Assembly (NCBI RefSeq): GCF_000621965.1
Contig: NZ_KK211375.1
Span: forward strand, 240,729-304,728
Reading direction: 5' to 3'
Length of the DNA stretch: 64,000 bases
From: Methanobrevibacter wolinii SH
GTDB lineage: Archaea; Methanobacteriota; Methanobacteria; Methanobacteriales; Methanobacteriaceae
In this document: positions 33,804 to 42,736 of the stretch, piece by piece
Numbering within the stretch: the first letter of the stretch is position 1
Layout of the letters: each line of letters starts with the position of its first letter
Notes under the pieces: model-generated
Databases searched by the model: none
The model's input: the letters and a program-made list of their open reading frames with translations, nothing else
What the model was told of the DNA's origin: nothing
Position numbers and translations under genes: made by a program

Positions 33804-36260
33804 GTGTTTTCTAAAAAGAGTATTTTAATAATTTCTATTTTAGCTATTTTCTGTTTATGTATATCTGGAATTAGTGCTACAGAGATTAATGATACTAATT
33901 CAAATTTAATAAGCCAGTCAGATAACTCTCAGATGAATCTAAATAATTCTGTTTATGAAGATTCAAATGAAAATGTATCAGAGGATAATACTAATTCATT
34001 TGATGTAGATAATAGTACATTTTTCAATTACTTTGGACAAGATGGTTTCTTAAATAATACAGTTGTACCAGAAGGTTCTACTGTAAATTTACATGGTAAT
34101 TTTGCAAATATAACCACTTCAGATGGAAATATTTTAGATGGAATTACATTTGATTATAAAGTTACTGTAAATGGTATTAATGCTACTATTTATGATACTA
34201 CTGTAAGCTTAGCTAATGATGGTATTATTTTAAATGATTTAAGTTTTATTAATAGTAAACAAGATGCTGCAATTATAATTGGAGGTAATAATAATGCTGT
34301 CAATGGTGTTTATATTAATCAATCAACTAAAGGCATTGATTCTTATGGAATTTACATTGATAGTGTTTCTAATATTAACTTAACTAATAATAATATATTA
34401 TTTAATGGAAATGAGAATAAAACTACTACTAATTTCCCAATATATATTAATGATGCTTCTAATATTTTAATTGAAAATAATTCAATTGATAATAATGTTC
34501 CTTCTGTTCCATTAGGATATGATAGTAATTATAATGTAATCTGTTATAAAGGAGGTATTGCTGTTATTAGTTCTAATAAAACTTCCTTAAAAAATAATAA
34601 GATAAAAACTACTTATAATAATGTTTCAGGTTCTTATGATACTTTATATAATATATTCATTAAAGGGTCTAATACTAGTCTCATTAATAATACAATTATA
34701 ACTACTGGTAATAGTTATGTATATGGTGTTAATATTAATGGAATCGTATCTTATGGTAATGATGGTAGTTTTATGATTTATTCTTCTTCTTTTATCCTTG
34801 ATAATAACACTATTATTGTTAATGGAAATAATTATGCAAATGGTATATATGTAAATGGTCCTTCTAATGGTAATATTACTAATAATTATATTAATTCTAC
34901 TGGTATTACTGTAAGTTATCCTATTGCTTCAGCAGCATGGAGTGGTGCAGCTAATGTTAATTATATTAATAACACAATATATGGTTTAGCTAATTCTGTT
35001 TATGGTATTGAATTAATGGGTACTAATGAAACTGTTATATCTAATAATATTACTGGTGATGGTAACTATACTTTAGGTATTGCTTCTAGTGGTGATAATA
35101 ATGGTTTAATTATTAAAGATAATAATATCATTCTTAATGGTTTAGGTCTTTCTAAACCTACTACTGGTGACTCAATTTCATCTGATAATATAGGTATTGT
35201 TGTATATAAAAACAGTGGAATTATTGAAGGTAATAATATTAGTTCTTCTGGTTATTATGGAATAAACCTTACATCAACTTCTAATAATACTGTAATTAAT
35301 AATAATATTATTGCAAATAATACTGTTGGTGATTATGCAGTTTATAATAATGGAAATAATACTGTTAAAGATAATATACCTATAAAAAATCAATCTAATA
35401 TTAAAATTGATATTGATGATAATGGAAATATAATTCTTAATTTAACAGATTCTAATGGAAATCCTATACCTGAAGCAAATATTAAATATGCTATAAATGG
35501 TACTGAAATAGGTACTATTACTACAGATAAAAAAGGTATTGCTAATATCACAGATTTAGAAGGTAAATTGATTTTTACTGTTAAATATGAAGGAGATAAA
35601 TATTTCTTTGGATCTGATGTATCTGATAGTTTTATATTAGTTAAAAAAGCTCCTGAAAGATTAGCTACTGTTATTGTTTCTAGTGATTTTAGTCAGACTG
35701 CTGTTGATTTTTATCATGGTGAGCGTGGTGGATACTTTACTGTCACTCTTAAAGATCAAAATGGTAATGTTTTAGTTAATAAGCCTGTTAGTGTTGGTTT
35801 TAATGGTGTTGTTTATAATCTTGTAACTGATGATGCTGGTGTTGCAAAACTTCAGATTAATCTTGCTTGGAGTGGTATTTATACTTTTGCTGTTGCTTTT
35901 TTAGGTGATGATGATTATAATGGTAGTTTTGTTGTTAATAAGATTACTATTAGTCCTAAAGTTTCTAGTATTGCTGTTAGTGGTGTTAATCCTGTTAAGG
36001 TTAATGTTTATAGGACTTTGACTTTTACTCTTAAAGGTGTTTCTGCTTTAGATAGTAGAAAGTCTGTTAATGCTGTTGGTAGGGTTTTAACTGTTGTTGT
36101 TAATGGTAGGACTTATAATTTGAAAACAGATAAGAATGGTAGAGCAAGTCTTAGGTTAAGGTTTAGTCGTGCTGGTGTTTATACTATTACTACTCGTTTT
36201 GTTGGTGATGGTACTTTTGCTGCTAAATCTATGACTAGTAGGATTACTGTAAGAAGATAG
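33804..36260 (+). CDS. secreted adhesin-like protein with beta-helix repeats
   Basis: 818 residues from a GTG at 33804, which has GAGGTG 8 bases upstream. The signal peptide is MFSKKSILIISILAIFCLCISGISA. Residues about 80-530 are NosD-like parallel beta-helix repeats (repeated NNTI/NNII/ISNN turns, for example LTNNNILFNGN, LENNS-type rungs). A single Ig-like repeat (about 535-625) follows, then the C-terminal domain of about 195 residues, beginning at QTAVDFYHGERGGYF, shared with the preceding gene. The last 90 residues are unusual: about 12 Arg where the paralog has Lys, and GT-rich codons. It is presumably a cell-wall-associated adhesin. No enzyme motif is seen. Confidence 0.88.
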   Translation: MFSKKSILIISILAIFCLCISGISATEINDTNSNLISQSDNSQMNLNNSVYEDSNENVSEDNTNSFDVDNSTFFNYFGQDGFLNNTVVPEGSTVNLHGNFANITTSDGNILDGITFDYKVTVNGINATIYDTTVSLANDGIILNDLSFINSKQDAAIIIGGNNNAVNGVYINQSTKGIDSYGIYIDSVSNINLTNNNILFNGNENKTTTNFPIYINDASNILIENNSIDNNVPSVPLGYDSNYNVICYKGGIAVISSNKTSLKNNKIKTTYNNVSGSYDTLYNIFIKGSNTSLINNTIITTGNSYVYGVNINGIVSYGNDGSFMIYSSSFILDNNTIIVNGNNYANGIYVNGPSNGNITNNYINSTGITVSYPIASAAWSGAANVNYINNTIYGLANSVYGIELMGTNETVISNNITGDGNYTLGIASSGDNNGLIIKDNNIILNGLGLSKPTTGDSISSDNIGIVVYKNSGIIEGNNISSSGYYGINLTSTSNNTVINNNIIANNTVGDYAVYNNGNNTVKDNIPIKNQSNIKIDIDDNGNIILNLTDSNGNPIPEANIKYAINGTEIGTITTDKKGIANITDLEGKLIFTVKYEGDKYFFGSDVSDSFILVKKAPERLATVIVSSDFSQTAVDFYHGERGGYFTVTLKDQNGNVLVNKPVSVGFNGVVYNLVTDDAGVAKLQINLAWSGIYTFAVAFLGDDDYNGSFVVNKITISPKVSSIAVSGVNPVKVNVYRTLTFTLKGVSALDSRKSVNAVGRVLTVVVNGRTYNLKTDKNGRASLRLRFSRAGVYTITTRFVGDGTFAAKSMTSRITVRR

Positions 36261-36267
36261 TTTTTTT

Positions 36268-36300
36268 AAAATAGTCATTCACTGACTATTTTACTTTTTT
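36268..36300 (+). terminator. terminator after the second adhesin-like gene
   Basis: AAAATAGTC (36268-36276) pairs with GACTATTTT (36284-36292) around ATTCACT, followed by AC and eight Ts. Confidence 0.8.
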
Positions 36301-36422
36301 TTAAAATTAATTCTAAATTTTAGACTCTAATTAATCTTTAATAAAATAGTTTTTTTCGTGTTTTCTTGTTTTTTTTTAAATTCAGTAAATAATTAAAATA
36401 AGTTAAAGATTAATATATTAAA

Positions 36423-37343
36423 TTAATCTTTTGTAAGTAGTACAACACGACTTATTTTAGATCCATTTGTTATACTACGTCCACAATTTTCTCCAATTTT
36501 TGATGCAAATGCATTAACTTCATCATAACTTGGCATATTATCTAAACTTAATCTATCTCTTGATGAACCTACACACATATAGGATTTTACTTCGATATAT
36601 GTTGGGTCTGCTTTTTCAATAAGTTTTGCATAATCTTCTGGATTAATCATATTTTTTCCTTTAACAAGGGTAATTCGAAGTGCAGTATTATTAGTAAATG
36701 TATTAAGAATTTCTAATGATTTATTTAAATTATCCCAAGCTTTGTCTATTTGAGGGTTACATAATTCTTTATATATTTTATTGTTAGGTGCATCTAATGA
36801 GAGATATGTTTGACTTGGTTCATTTCCTAATGTATTTAATTTATTATAATTTTGACCATTTGATACAAGAAATGTTGAAAATCCTTGATGGTTAAATTCT
36901 CCAATAAGTCCATCAATATCTGGATATAATGTTGGTTCTCCTGCAAGAGAAATTGCTGCATTAGTTGGTTTTTTCATTTCTTCTAATTTTTTTCTATCTG
37001 CTTTATCATTACCATAATATCCACATAAAAGTTTATTATGTTCTTTAATCCCATCTTCTACAATAGTTTCTGGATCATCCCATGGACCTTCCCATTCTGT
37101 TTTTGTAAGTGATAAATCTCTCCAACAAAAGGAACATTTTTGTTGACAAAATGGGACTGCTGGTGACATTTGTAAACATCTATGTGATTCTATCCCATAA
37201 AATTTTTGTTTATAACAAACATCACGATTTACAATACTTTCACGTGTCCAGTGACAAATTTTACATGCTGCATGACCATTTTTTCCTAAAAAACGATATC
37301 CACTTTTTTCTAATATCTTTTGTTCTTCCTTTGTTAATGCCAT
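36423..37343 (-). CDS. taw1: tRNA 4-demethylwyosine synthase (radical SAM)
   Basis: 306 residues. The radical SAM cluster motif is CQQKCSFCWRDL (C-x3-C-x2-C), preceded by further cysteines KICHW and RCLQM that fit the second [4Fe-4S] cluster of this enzyme. SLAGEPTLYPDIDGLIGEF and AINLSLDAPNN-like YLSLDAPNNKIYKELCNP are typical Taw1/TYW1 blocks. It makes 4-demethylwyosine at G37 of tRNA-Phe from N1-methylguanosine and pyruvate, the first committed step to wyosine bases. The length equals the archaeal form, which lacks the flavodoxin domain of eukaryotic TYW1. AGGTAA precedes the ATG. Confidence 0.95.
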   Translation of the reverse strand: MALTKEEQKILEKSGYRFLGKNGHAACKICHWTRESIVNRDVCYKQKFYGIESHRCLQMSPAVPFCQQKCSFCWRDLSLTKTEWEGPWDDPETIVEDGIKEHNKLLCGYYGNDKADRKKLEEMKKPTNAAISLAGEPTLYPDIDGLIGEFNHQGFSTFLVSNGQNYNKLNTLGNEPSQTYLSLDAPNNKIYKELCNPQIDKAWDNLNKSLEILNTFTNNTALRITLVKGKNMINPEDYAKLIEKADPTYIEVKSYMCVGSSRDRLSLDNMPSYDEVNAFASKIGENCGRSITNGSKISRVVLLTKD

Positions 37344-37501
37344 AAGATTACCTAATCTTTTATTTGATATAATTTTTAAGTACTAAAAACTTTAATTTAA
37401 TACTCTTTAATTATTTATATATTAATTTATAAATTATTATATAATTATTGTAATTTTTAATTTAAAATAATTTTAATTGTATAATTAATGAGGTATAAAT
37501 T

Positions 37502-38179
37502 ATGGTTAATATTAAAACACCTGTTGTAATCTTAAATTTCAAAACTTATTTAGAAGCAAGTGGAGAAAATGCTTTAAAATTAGCTAAAATGTTAGAAAGT
37601 GCTGCTGATGAATCTGGAATTCAAATGATGGCTGTGCCTCAAGCTTGTGATATTTATAGAATAAAAGAAGAAACTAGTATTCCTGTTTTATCTCAACATA
37701 TTGATAATATTTCTCCAGGAAGTCATACTGGTTCTACTTTATTAAATGCTTTAATGGATAATGGTATTGATGGAAGCTTATTAAACCATTCTGAAAAAAG
37801 ATTAACTCTTGCTGATATACAGGAAATTAATCAAAAACTAAAAGATAATGATTTGATATCTTGTATATGTACAAATAATGTTGAAACAAGTGTTGCTGCA
37901 GCATCTTTTAACCCAGATATTGTTGCTATTGAACCTCCTCAACTTATTGGAACTGGAATTTCAGTATCTCAAGCAGAACCTGAAGTTGTTAAAGGTACTG
38001 TAGATAAAGTTAAAGCAGTTAACAAAGATGTTAAAGTTTTATGTGGTGCAGGTATTTCTACTGGTGAAGATATGCGTTCAGCAATTGATTTGGGTGCTGA
38101 AGGAGTACTTCTTGCATCTGGTATTGTCAAAGCTAAAGATCCAAGAAATGCTTTAATTGATCTTGTAAGTAAATTATAA
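37502..38179 (+). CDS. tpiA: triosephosphate isomerase
   Basis: 225 residues, the short archaeal form (bacterial enzymes are about 250). The substrate and catalytic residues are in order: VVILNFKTYLEASG (Asn and Lys), GSLLNHSEKRL (catalytic His), VAIEPPQLIGTG (catalytic Glu) and LCGAGISTGEDMRSAIDLGAEGVLLASGIVKAKDP (phosphate grip). It interconverts dihydroxyacetone phosphate and glyceraldehyde-3-phosphate in gluconeogenesis. ATGAGGTA before the start gives GAGG as ribosome-binding site. Transcribed alone, though pgk lies 2 kb downstream. Confidence 0.97.
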   Translation: MVNIKTPVVILNFKTYLEASGENALKLAKMLESAADESGIQMMAVPQACDIYRIKEETSIPVLSQHIDNISPGSHTGSTLLNALMDNGIDGSLLNHSEKRLTLADIQEINQKLKDNDLISCICTNNVETSVAAASFNPDIVAIEPPQLIGTGISVSQAEPEVVKGTVDKVKAVNKDVKVLCGAGISTGEDMRSAIDLGAEGVLLASGIVKAKDPRNALIDLVSKL

Positions 38180-38433
38180 TTTTTTCTTAATTCTAGCTAT
38201 TGATAATATTATTTAAAGGTTTAGTTTAATTAGAGATATTTTGTTAAGGTTTTATTTATTTAAAAGTTTAGTTTAATTATATTAATTGGATATTTCTAAT
38301 TTATTTAAAAATTTAACTTTTTAATTATTTTTAAATTTAAATATTATTTTATATTTAATAATTTCAACAAATGATTTTAAATTAAAATTTAATTTTAATA
38401 GAATCAGTTTTTTTATAATTTTTTATTGATAAT

Positions 38434-39096
38434 ATGATTGTTTATAGGCCGTTATGTGAAAATGATGATTTAAATATTATTTCTGATTGGATTTATCAAA
38501 CAGATAAAATATTTAATTTTTTATTTAAAACTAAGGAAAATGCAATTGATGCAATATCTAAATTAATACTCTCAAACACTAAAAATCTTTATTATAAAGA
38601 TTTTATTACTGTTGCATCTGAAGGAGATAATATATTAGGTATTGTAATTTCTTATAGGGGATGTGATTTTTCATATTCTGAAGTAGTAAAAGCACTTTTA
38701 GATACTCATTGTACTTCTTATTTTAGAGCACACATGTTTCCAGTTTTAGATGAAATTCTTGCTTCATATGTTGGAGATAATGAATATTATATAGGAATTT
38801 TATATGTAAATCCTAATTTTAGACATAATAAAATGGGTTCTAAATTAGTTAATTATTGTATTAATGAAGCTAAAAACTTAAATTGTGATTGTGTAAAATT
38901 AGATGTTGAATCATTTAAAAAGTCATTACCTAATTTTTATGCTAAATTTGGATTTAAACAAGATTCTTATAATTTTTTTAAATCTATTAATAGTTATAAT
39001 CATAATTTTATTCTTACTATGATTGGAAAAGTTTGTATTTCACATTCATTTGGTCTTGATTATGGTTGTTATGGTATGAAGTTAAATTTAAAATGA
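38434..39096 (+). CDS. GNAT family acetyltransferase
   Basis: 220 residues. The acetyl-CoA binding core is YYIGILYVNPNFRHNKMGSKLVNYCINEAKNLNCDCVKLDVESFKKSLPNFYAKFGFK: beta4, the RxxxxG loop (here FRHNKMGSKL) and the alpha4/beta6 NFYAKFGF end. The N-terminus MIVYRPLCENDDLNIISDWIY is a common GNAT opening. The middle, about residues 60-115, is unlike the small-molecule acetyltransferases I recognise, so the substrate is open. No Shine-Dalgarno is visible before the ATG, so translation is possibly leaderless. Confidence 0.8.
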   Translation: MIVYRPLCENDDLNIISDWIYQTDKIFNFLFKTKENAIDAISKLILSNTKNLYYKDFITVASEGDNILGIVISYRGCDFSYSEVVKALLDTHCTSYFRAHMFPVLDEILASYVGDNEYYIGILYVNPNFRHNKMGSKLVNYCINEAKNLNCDCVKLDVESFKKSLPNFYAKFGFKQDSYNFFKSINSYNHNFILTMIGKVCISHSFGLDYGCYGMKLNLK

Positions 39097-39259
39097 TTTT
39101 TAATTTTTTAATTATTTTTATTTATAAACTTAGGTTTTTTTAAATTAAAAATAAGTAATTTATTTAGAAATTGTTTTTTAATTAAATTAATGATTTCAAT
39201 AATATAAAATAATATTTTTAAGAGTCAAATTTTATATTAATTTTATTAAGGATGATATT

Positions 39260-39895
39260 ATGGAAAGAGTAGGTAATGTAGTTGCTATTATTGGTATGGA
39301 TTTAGATTCTAATTCTTATATCTTTGATGATGTTATAGTAGATCCTGGAACTGGTCGTCATTTAGATTATTTCTTTGAAAATCTTAAAGAAGCTAATATA
39401 AAAATGGAAGATATTAATAAAATTGTAAATACTCATTGTCATTTTGATCATATGGGGGCAGATGAATATCTTCAAAAAGAATATGGGCTTGAAGTTTATA
39501 TGCATGAACTTGATGCTGATGCAATTAAAAGATTAGATGGTGAAGAAACAGTTGCAAGTCACTTTGGATCTAAGGTTCCAGATATTGATGTAAATATAAT
39601 TCATGAAAAAGATAAATTTAATGATTTTGAAGTTATTCATACTCCAGGTCACACTCATGGAGGTATATGTTTATATGATAGTAAATCATTAATTACTGGG
39701 GACACTGTATTTTCTGATGGTAGTTTTGGAAGAAGTGATTTTAAAACAGGTAGTACTGATGATATGAAAAATTCACTTAATAGACTTGCTAAATTAGATG
39801 TTGAAAATGTTTTTACTGGACATGGTCCATATATAGTTGGAAATGGATCTAAATCTGTTAAATTATCTAGTGATAATGCAAATAAATGGTATTAA
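39260..39895 (+). CDS. MBL-fold metallo-hydrolase
   Basis: 211 residues. The metal ligands are in standard order: THCHFDHMGADEYL (HxHxDH), TPGHTHGGICLYD (third His), LITGDTVFSDGSFGRSDF (bridging Asp) and FTGHGPYIV (last His). The sequence is closest in layout to glyoxalase II-like hydrolases and YcbL-type proteins, though no C-terminal glyoxalase II domain is present. Substrate unknown. AAGGATG precedes the ATG. The 3' end of the gene (from 39869) is repeated immediately downstream. Confidence 0.88.
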   Translation: MERVGNVVAIIGMDLDSNSYIFDDVIVDPGTGRHLDYFFENLKEANIKMEDINKIVNTHCHFDHMGADEYLQKEYGLEVYMHELDADAIKRLDGEETVASHFGSKVPDIDVNIIHEKDKFNDFEVIHTPGHTHGGICLYDSKSLITGDTVFSDGSFGRSDFKTGSTDDMKNSLNRLAKLDVENVFTGHGPYIVGNGSKSVKLSSDNANKWY

Positions 39896-39970
39896 TTGAT
39901 TTTTTATTATTTTAATATTTAGTGATAATGTAAATAAAGGTATTAATTGATTTTTTATTATTTAAAATTA
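39869..39970. repeat. 52-bp duplication of the MBL gene 3' end
   Basis: AGTGATAATG(C/T)AAATAAA starts at 39869, within the gene, and at 39921, after the stop. The two copies agree through TATTAATTGATTTTTTATTA apart from a substitution and a one-base deletion. Confidence 0.85.
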
Positions 39971-40073
39971 ATAGAATTTAAATAATTCTATTTTTTTATA
40001 TTGAAATTGATACGTGTTTTAGATAATTTAAATATTTATTAAAATTTTATTGTGTTTTTTGTTTTAGTTATAT

Positions 40074-40198
40074 TTTTTTGATTTTTTAATTAACTTTAAG
40101 ATTTTACTAAATTTTATAAAATAGTAATTACATATTTTTTGATTTTTTAATTAACTTTAAGATTTTACTAAATTTTATAAAATAGTAATTACATATTT
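40074..40198. repeat. 61-bp perfect tandem duplication upstream of pgk
   Basis: Bases 40074-40137 equal 40135-40198 (period 61). Within the unit are GATTTTTTAATTAACTTTAAG and AAATAGTAATTACATATTT. The second copy ends 29 bp before the pgk start codon, so the core promoter probably lies in or at the edge of the duplicated block. Confidence 0.93.
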
Positions 40199-40227
40199 AA
40201 TATTAATATATTTTTAAGAGTGGAATA

Positions 40228-41469
40228 ATGGTTGGAAAGTTTTATACTATTGATGATTTTGATGTAGAGGGTAAGACAGTACTTTTAAGGATTGATATTA
40301 ATTCACCAGTAGATCCAAACACTGGTTCTATTTTAGATGATACTCGTATGAAATTGCATTCTAAGACAATTTTAGAACTTGCAAGAAAAGGAGCTAGGGT
40401 AATAATTTTAGCTCATCAATCACGTCCAGGTAAAAAGGATTTTACTACTTTAAGACAACATTCTGATGTTTTAAGTAGGTTGCTTAGAAGAAAAGTTAAA
40501 TATGTTGATAGTATATTTTCAACTCCTGCTAAACTTGCAATTAATAATTTACGTCCTGGTGAAGTACTTCTTCTTGAGAATGTTAGATTTTTCTCAGAAG
40601 AATCATTAAAACGTCCAGTCGAACAACAAGCACAATCAATGATTGTACGTGAACTTTCACCATTAATTGATTATTTTGTTAATGATGCATTTGCAGCAGC
40701 TCATCGTGGACAAGTTTCACTTGTAGGTTTTACACTTGATACACCTTCTGCTGCTGGTCGTGTAATGGAGCATGAGTTACATATTATTCAATCTACATTA
40801 GATAATGTTAAATCTCCATGTGTATTTGCACTTGGTGGTATGAAAGCTGATGATTCTATTATGGTAGCTGAAAATGTTTGTGCAAATGGTACTGCAGATT
40901 ATGTTTTAACTAGTGGTCTTGTTGCTAATATTTTCCTTGCAGCAGCAGGATATAATATTGGTAAACCAAATATGGATTTAATTAAATCTCAAGGTTATCT
41001 TGATATGATTGATAAATGTAAAGGTTTACTTGATAAATATTCTAATCAAATAATTTATCCTAAAGATGTAGCTGTTGAAATTGATGGTGAAAGAGTAGAT
41101 GTAAGTATTGATGAAATTCCAGATTATCCAATTTATGATATTGGTAAAAATACTAGTGCAGAATATGCAAAATCTATTATGGATGCAAAAACAATATTTG
41201 CAAATGGTCCTGCAGGTGTATTTGAAAATCCATTATTCTCAATAGGTACTGAAGATATTATTAATGCAATTGCATCATCTAAAGGTTATTCTATTATTGG
41301 TGGTGGACATATTGGTGCTGCTACAGTAAATATGGGATATGAAAATAAAGTTAATCATGTAAGTAGTGGTGGTGGAGCTTGTATTAATTTACTTGCTGGT
41401 AAAAAATTAGATGCTGTTGAAGCATTAATTGATAATAAAAAAAGATTTGATAAAAAATTAAAAATTTAA
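40228..41469 (+). CDS. pgk: phosphoglycerate kinase
   Basis: 413 residues, normal for archaeal PGK. VLLRIDINSPVDPNTGSILDDTRM gives the substrate-binding Arg/Asp/Asn block, followed by AHQSRPGKKDF, LLENVRFFSEES, FVNDAFAAAHR, and the nucleotide-binding ALGGMKADDSI, IFANGPAGVFENPLF and IIGGGHIGAATVN. It interconverts 3-phosphoglycerate and 1,3-bisphosphoglycerate. In a methanogen it mainly serves gluconeogenesis. AAGAGTGGA precedes the ATG. The promoter region carries the 61-bp duplication, and the downstream region is a T/G-rich tract. Confidence 0.97.
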   Translation: MVGKFYTIDDFDVEGKTVLLRIDINSPVDPNTGSILDDTRMKLHSKTILELARKGARVIILAHQSRPGKKDFTTLRQHSDVLSRLLRRKVKYVDSIFSTPAKLAINNLRPGEVLLLENVRFFSEESLKRPVEQQAQSMIVRELSPLIDYFVNDAFAAAHRGQVSLVGFTLDTPSAAGRVMEHELHIIQSTLDNVKSPCVFALGGMKADDSIMVAENVCANGTADYVLTSGLVANIFLAAAGYNIGKPNMDLIKSQGYLDMIDKCKGLLDKYSNQIIYPKDVAVEIDGERVDVSIDEIPDYPIYDIGKNTSAEYAKSIMDAKTIFANGPAGVFENPLFSIGTEDIINAIASSKGYSIIGGGHIGAATVNMGYENKVNHVSSGGGACINLLAGKKLDAVEALIDNKKRFDKKLKI

Positions 41470-41899
41470 TTTTTATTTTTTTAGTAGGTTTTTTATTATT
41501 TTTTATATTTTTTGTTTTTTAGTACTGTTTTTTGTTGTTTTTGTATTTTTTCTGTTGTTTTTAGTAGGTTTTTTATTATTTTTGTATGTTTTTTATTGTT
41601 TTCCTGTTGCTTTTTTTAGTATATATTTTATTTCTGATTTTATTATTAAATTGAAATATTATTGAATTTATTTAGATTTATGTTAAAACTTAAAATTATT
41701 AATCAATTAAAATTTTTAAATTTAAAACTATATTTAATATAATTTTTGTTTTAGAATAAGTATGATTTTTATTGGGTATAAATAGTATTTTCTTTTAAAA
41801 TAAGTATATGATTTTTATTTAGCTATAAATTTGTTTTAGAATAAGTATGATTTTTAGTTAGGTATAAAATATTTTATTTTTATAAAAAAAGTTAAGAGT
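41470..41899. other. 430-bp spacer between convergent pgk and thiE, T/G-rich and repetitive
   Basis: From 41470 to about 41620 the plus strand is nearly all T and G with short As, including two similar copies of TTTTTAGTAGGTTTTTTATT (about 41480 and 41560). These would be U-rich in the pgk transcript, as expected of archaeal U-tract termination. From 41750 to 41875 a roughly 42-bp unit (TTTTAGAATAAGTATGATTTTT) occurs three times. No ORF is supported. Confidence 0.7.
41750..41875. repeat. degenerate 42-bp tandem repeat, three copies
   Basis: GTTTTAGAATAAGTATGATT begins at about 41749, CTTTTAAAATAAGTATATGA at 41791 and GTTTTAGAATAAGTATGATT at 41833, each followed by a GGTATAAAT/GCTATAAAT/GGTATAAAA segment with a TATA-like core. 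Confidence 0.75.
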
Positions 41900-42529
41900 T
41901 TAGTTAATTTTTTTAAACTCTTCAAGTAATTTTTCACTAGCTTCTTTTGGTTCTTCAGCATCCATAATAGCAGAAACTACGGATATTCCATCAGCATTTG
42001 TGCCTTTTAAATCTTTAACATTATCTATTTTGATTCCACCAATTGCAACTACAGGAATATTTACTGCTTCTTTGATTTTTTTAAATTCTTCAATGCTTAC
42101 AGAATCTGCATCTTCTTTTGTACTTGTTGGGAAAACTGCTCCACAACCTATATAATCAGCACCGTCTTTTTCTGCTTTTTTAGCTTGTTCAACTGTTTGA
42201 GCAGATATTCCAAGTATTCTATCTGGTCCAAGTATATCTCTTGCTATTGACCCATCAATATCCTCTTGACCTACATGTGCACCATCTGCACCAAGACCTA
42301 TTGCAATACTTAATCTATCATTGATTATAAGCGGAATATTATATTTGTCAGTTATTTCTTTAACTGCTTTTGCTTTTTCATAAAAAGGTATAAGATCAAG
42401 TTCTTTTTCACGAACTTGTACAATACTTACTCCACCTTTAATACTTTCTTCAATAATATCTAAGAATTCTTGATTTCTTTTATTTTTACTATTTGTTACA
42501 AGATATAAAGAATAATCAATATTTTCCAT
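41900..42529 (-). CDS. thiE: thiamine-phosphate synthase
   Basis: 209 residues. The TIM-barrel thiamine-phosphate synthase motifs are present: LYLVTNSK, GGVSIVQVREK (pyrimidine pyrophosphate site), LIINDRLSIAIGLGADGAHVGQEDI, YIGCGAVFPTSTKEDA and VAIGGIKIDNV with ISVVSAIM at the phosphate end. It couples hydroxymethylpyrimidine pyrophosphate and thiazole phosphate. It follows two thiM genes on the same strand, which phosphorylate the thiazole alcohol, so the three form a salvage set. A 207-bp gap to thiM leaves room for a separate promoter. No archaeal TPP riboswitch is evident. Confidence 0.96.
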   Translation of the reverse strand: MENIDYSLYLVTNSKNKRNQEFLDIIEESIKGGVSIVQVREKELDLIPFYEKAKAVKEITDKYNIPLIINDRLSIAIGLGADGAHVGQEDIDGSIARDILGPDRILGISAQTVEQAKKAEKDGADYIGCGAVFPTSTKEDADSVSIEEFKKIKEAVNIPVVAIGGIKIDNVKDLKGTNADGISVVSAIMDAEEPKEASEKLLEEFKKIN

Positions 42530-42736
42530 ATTTGTCTATCTCCGTTTTAAAATTAATTAATAAAAAAATTTATTTTAAATGCTATTGAAATCTATTTATT
42601 TTAAAATTGAAATAAAATATATTTTTAATTTAATGATTTTATTATATAAATTCAATATATTTCTATTAGTATAAATATTAATATTAATTAATTGAAAATC
42701 TTGATTTTTTAAATTAAATTTAAAAATTTAATTTAT

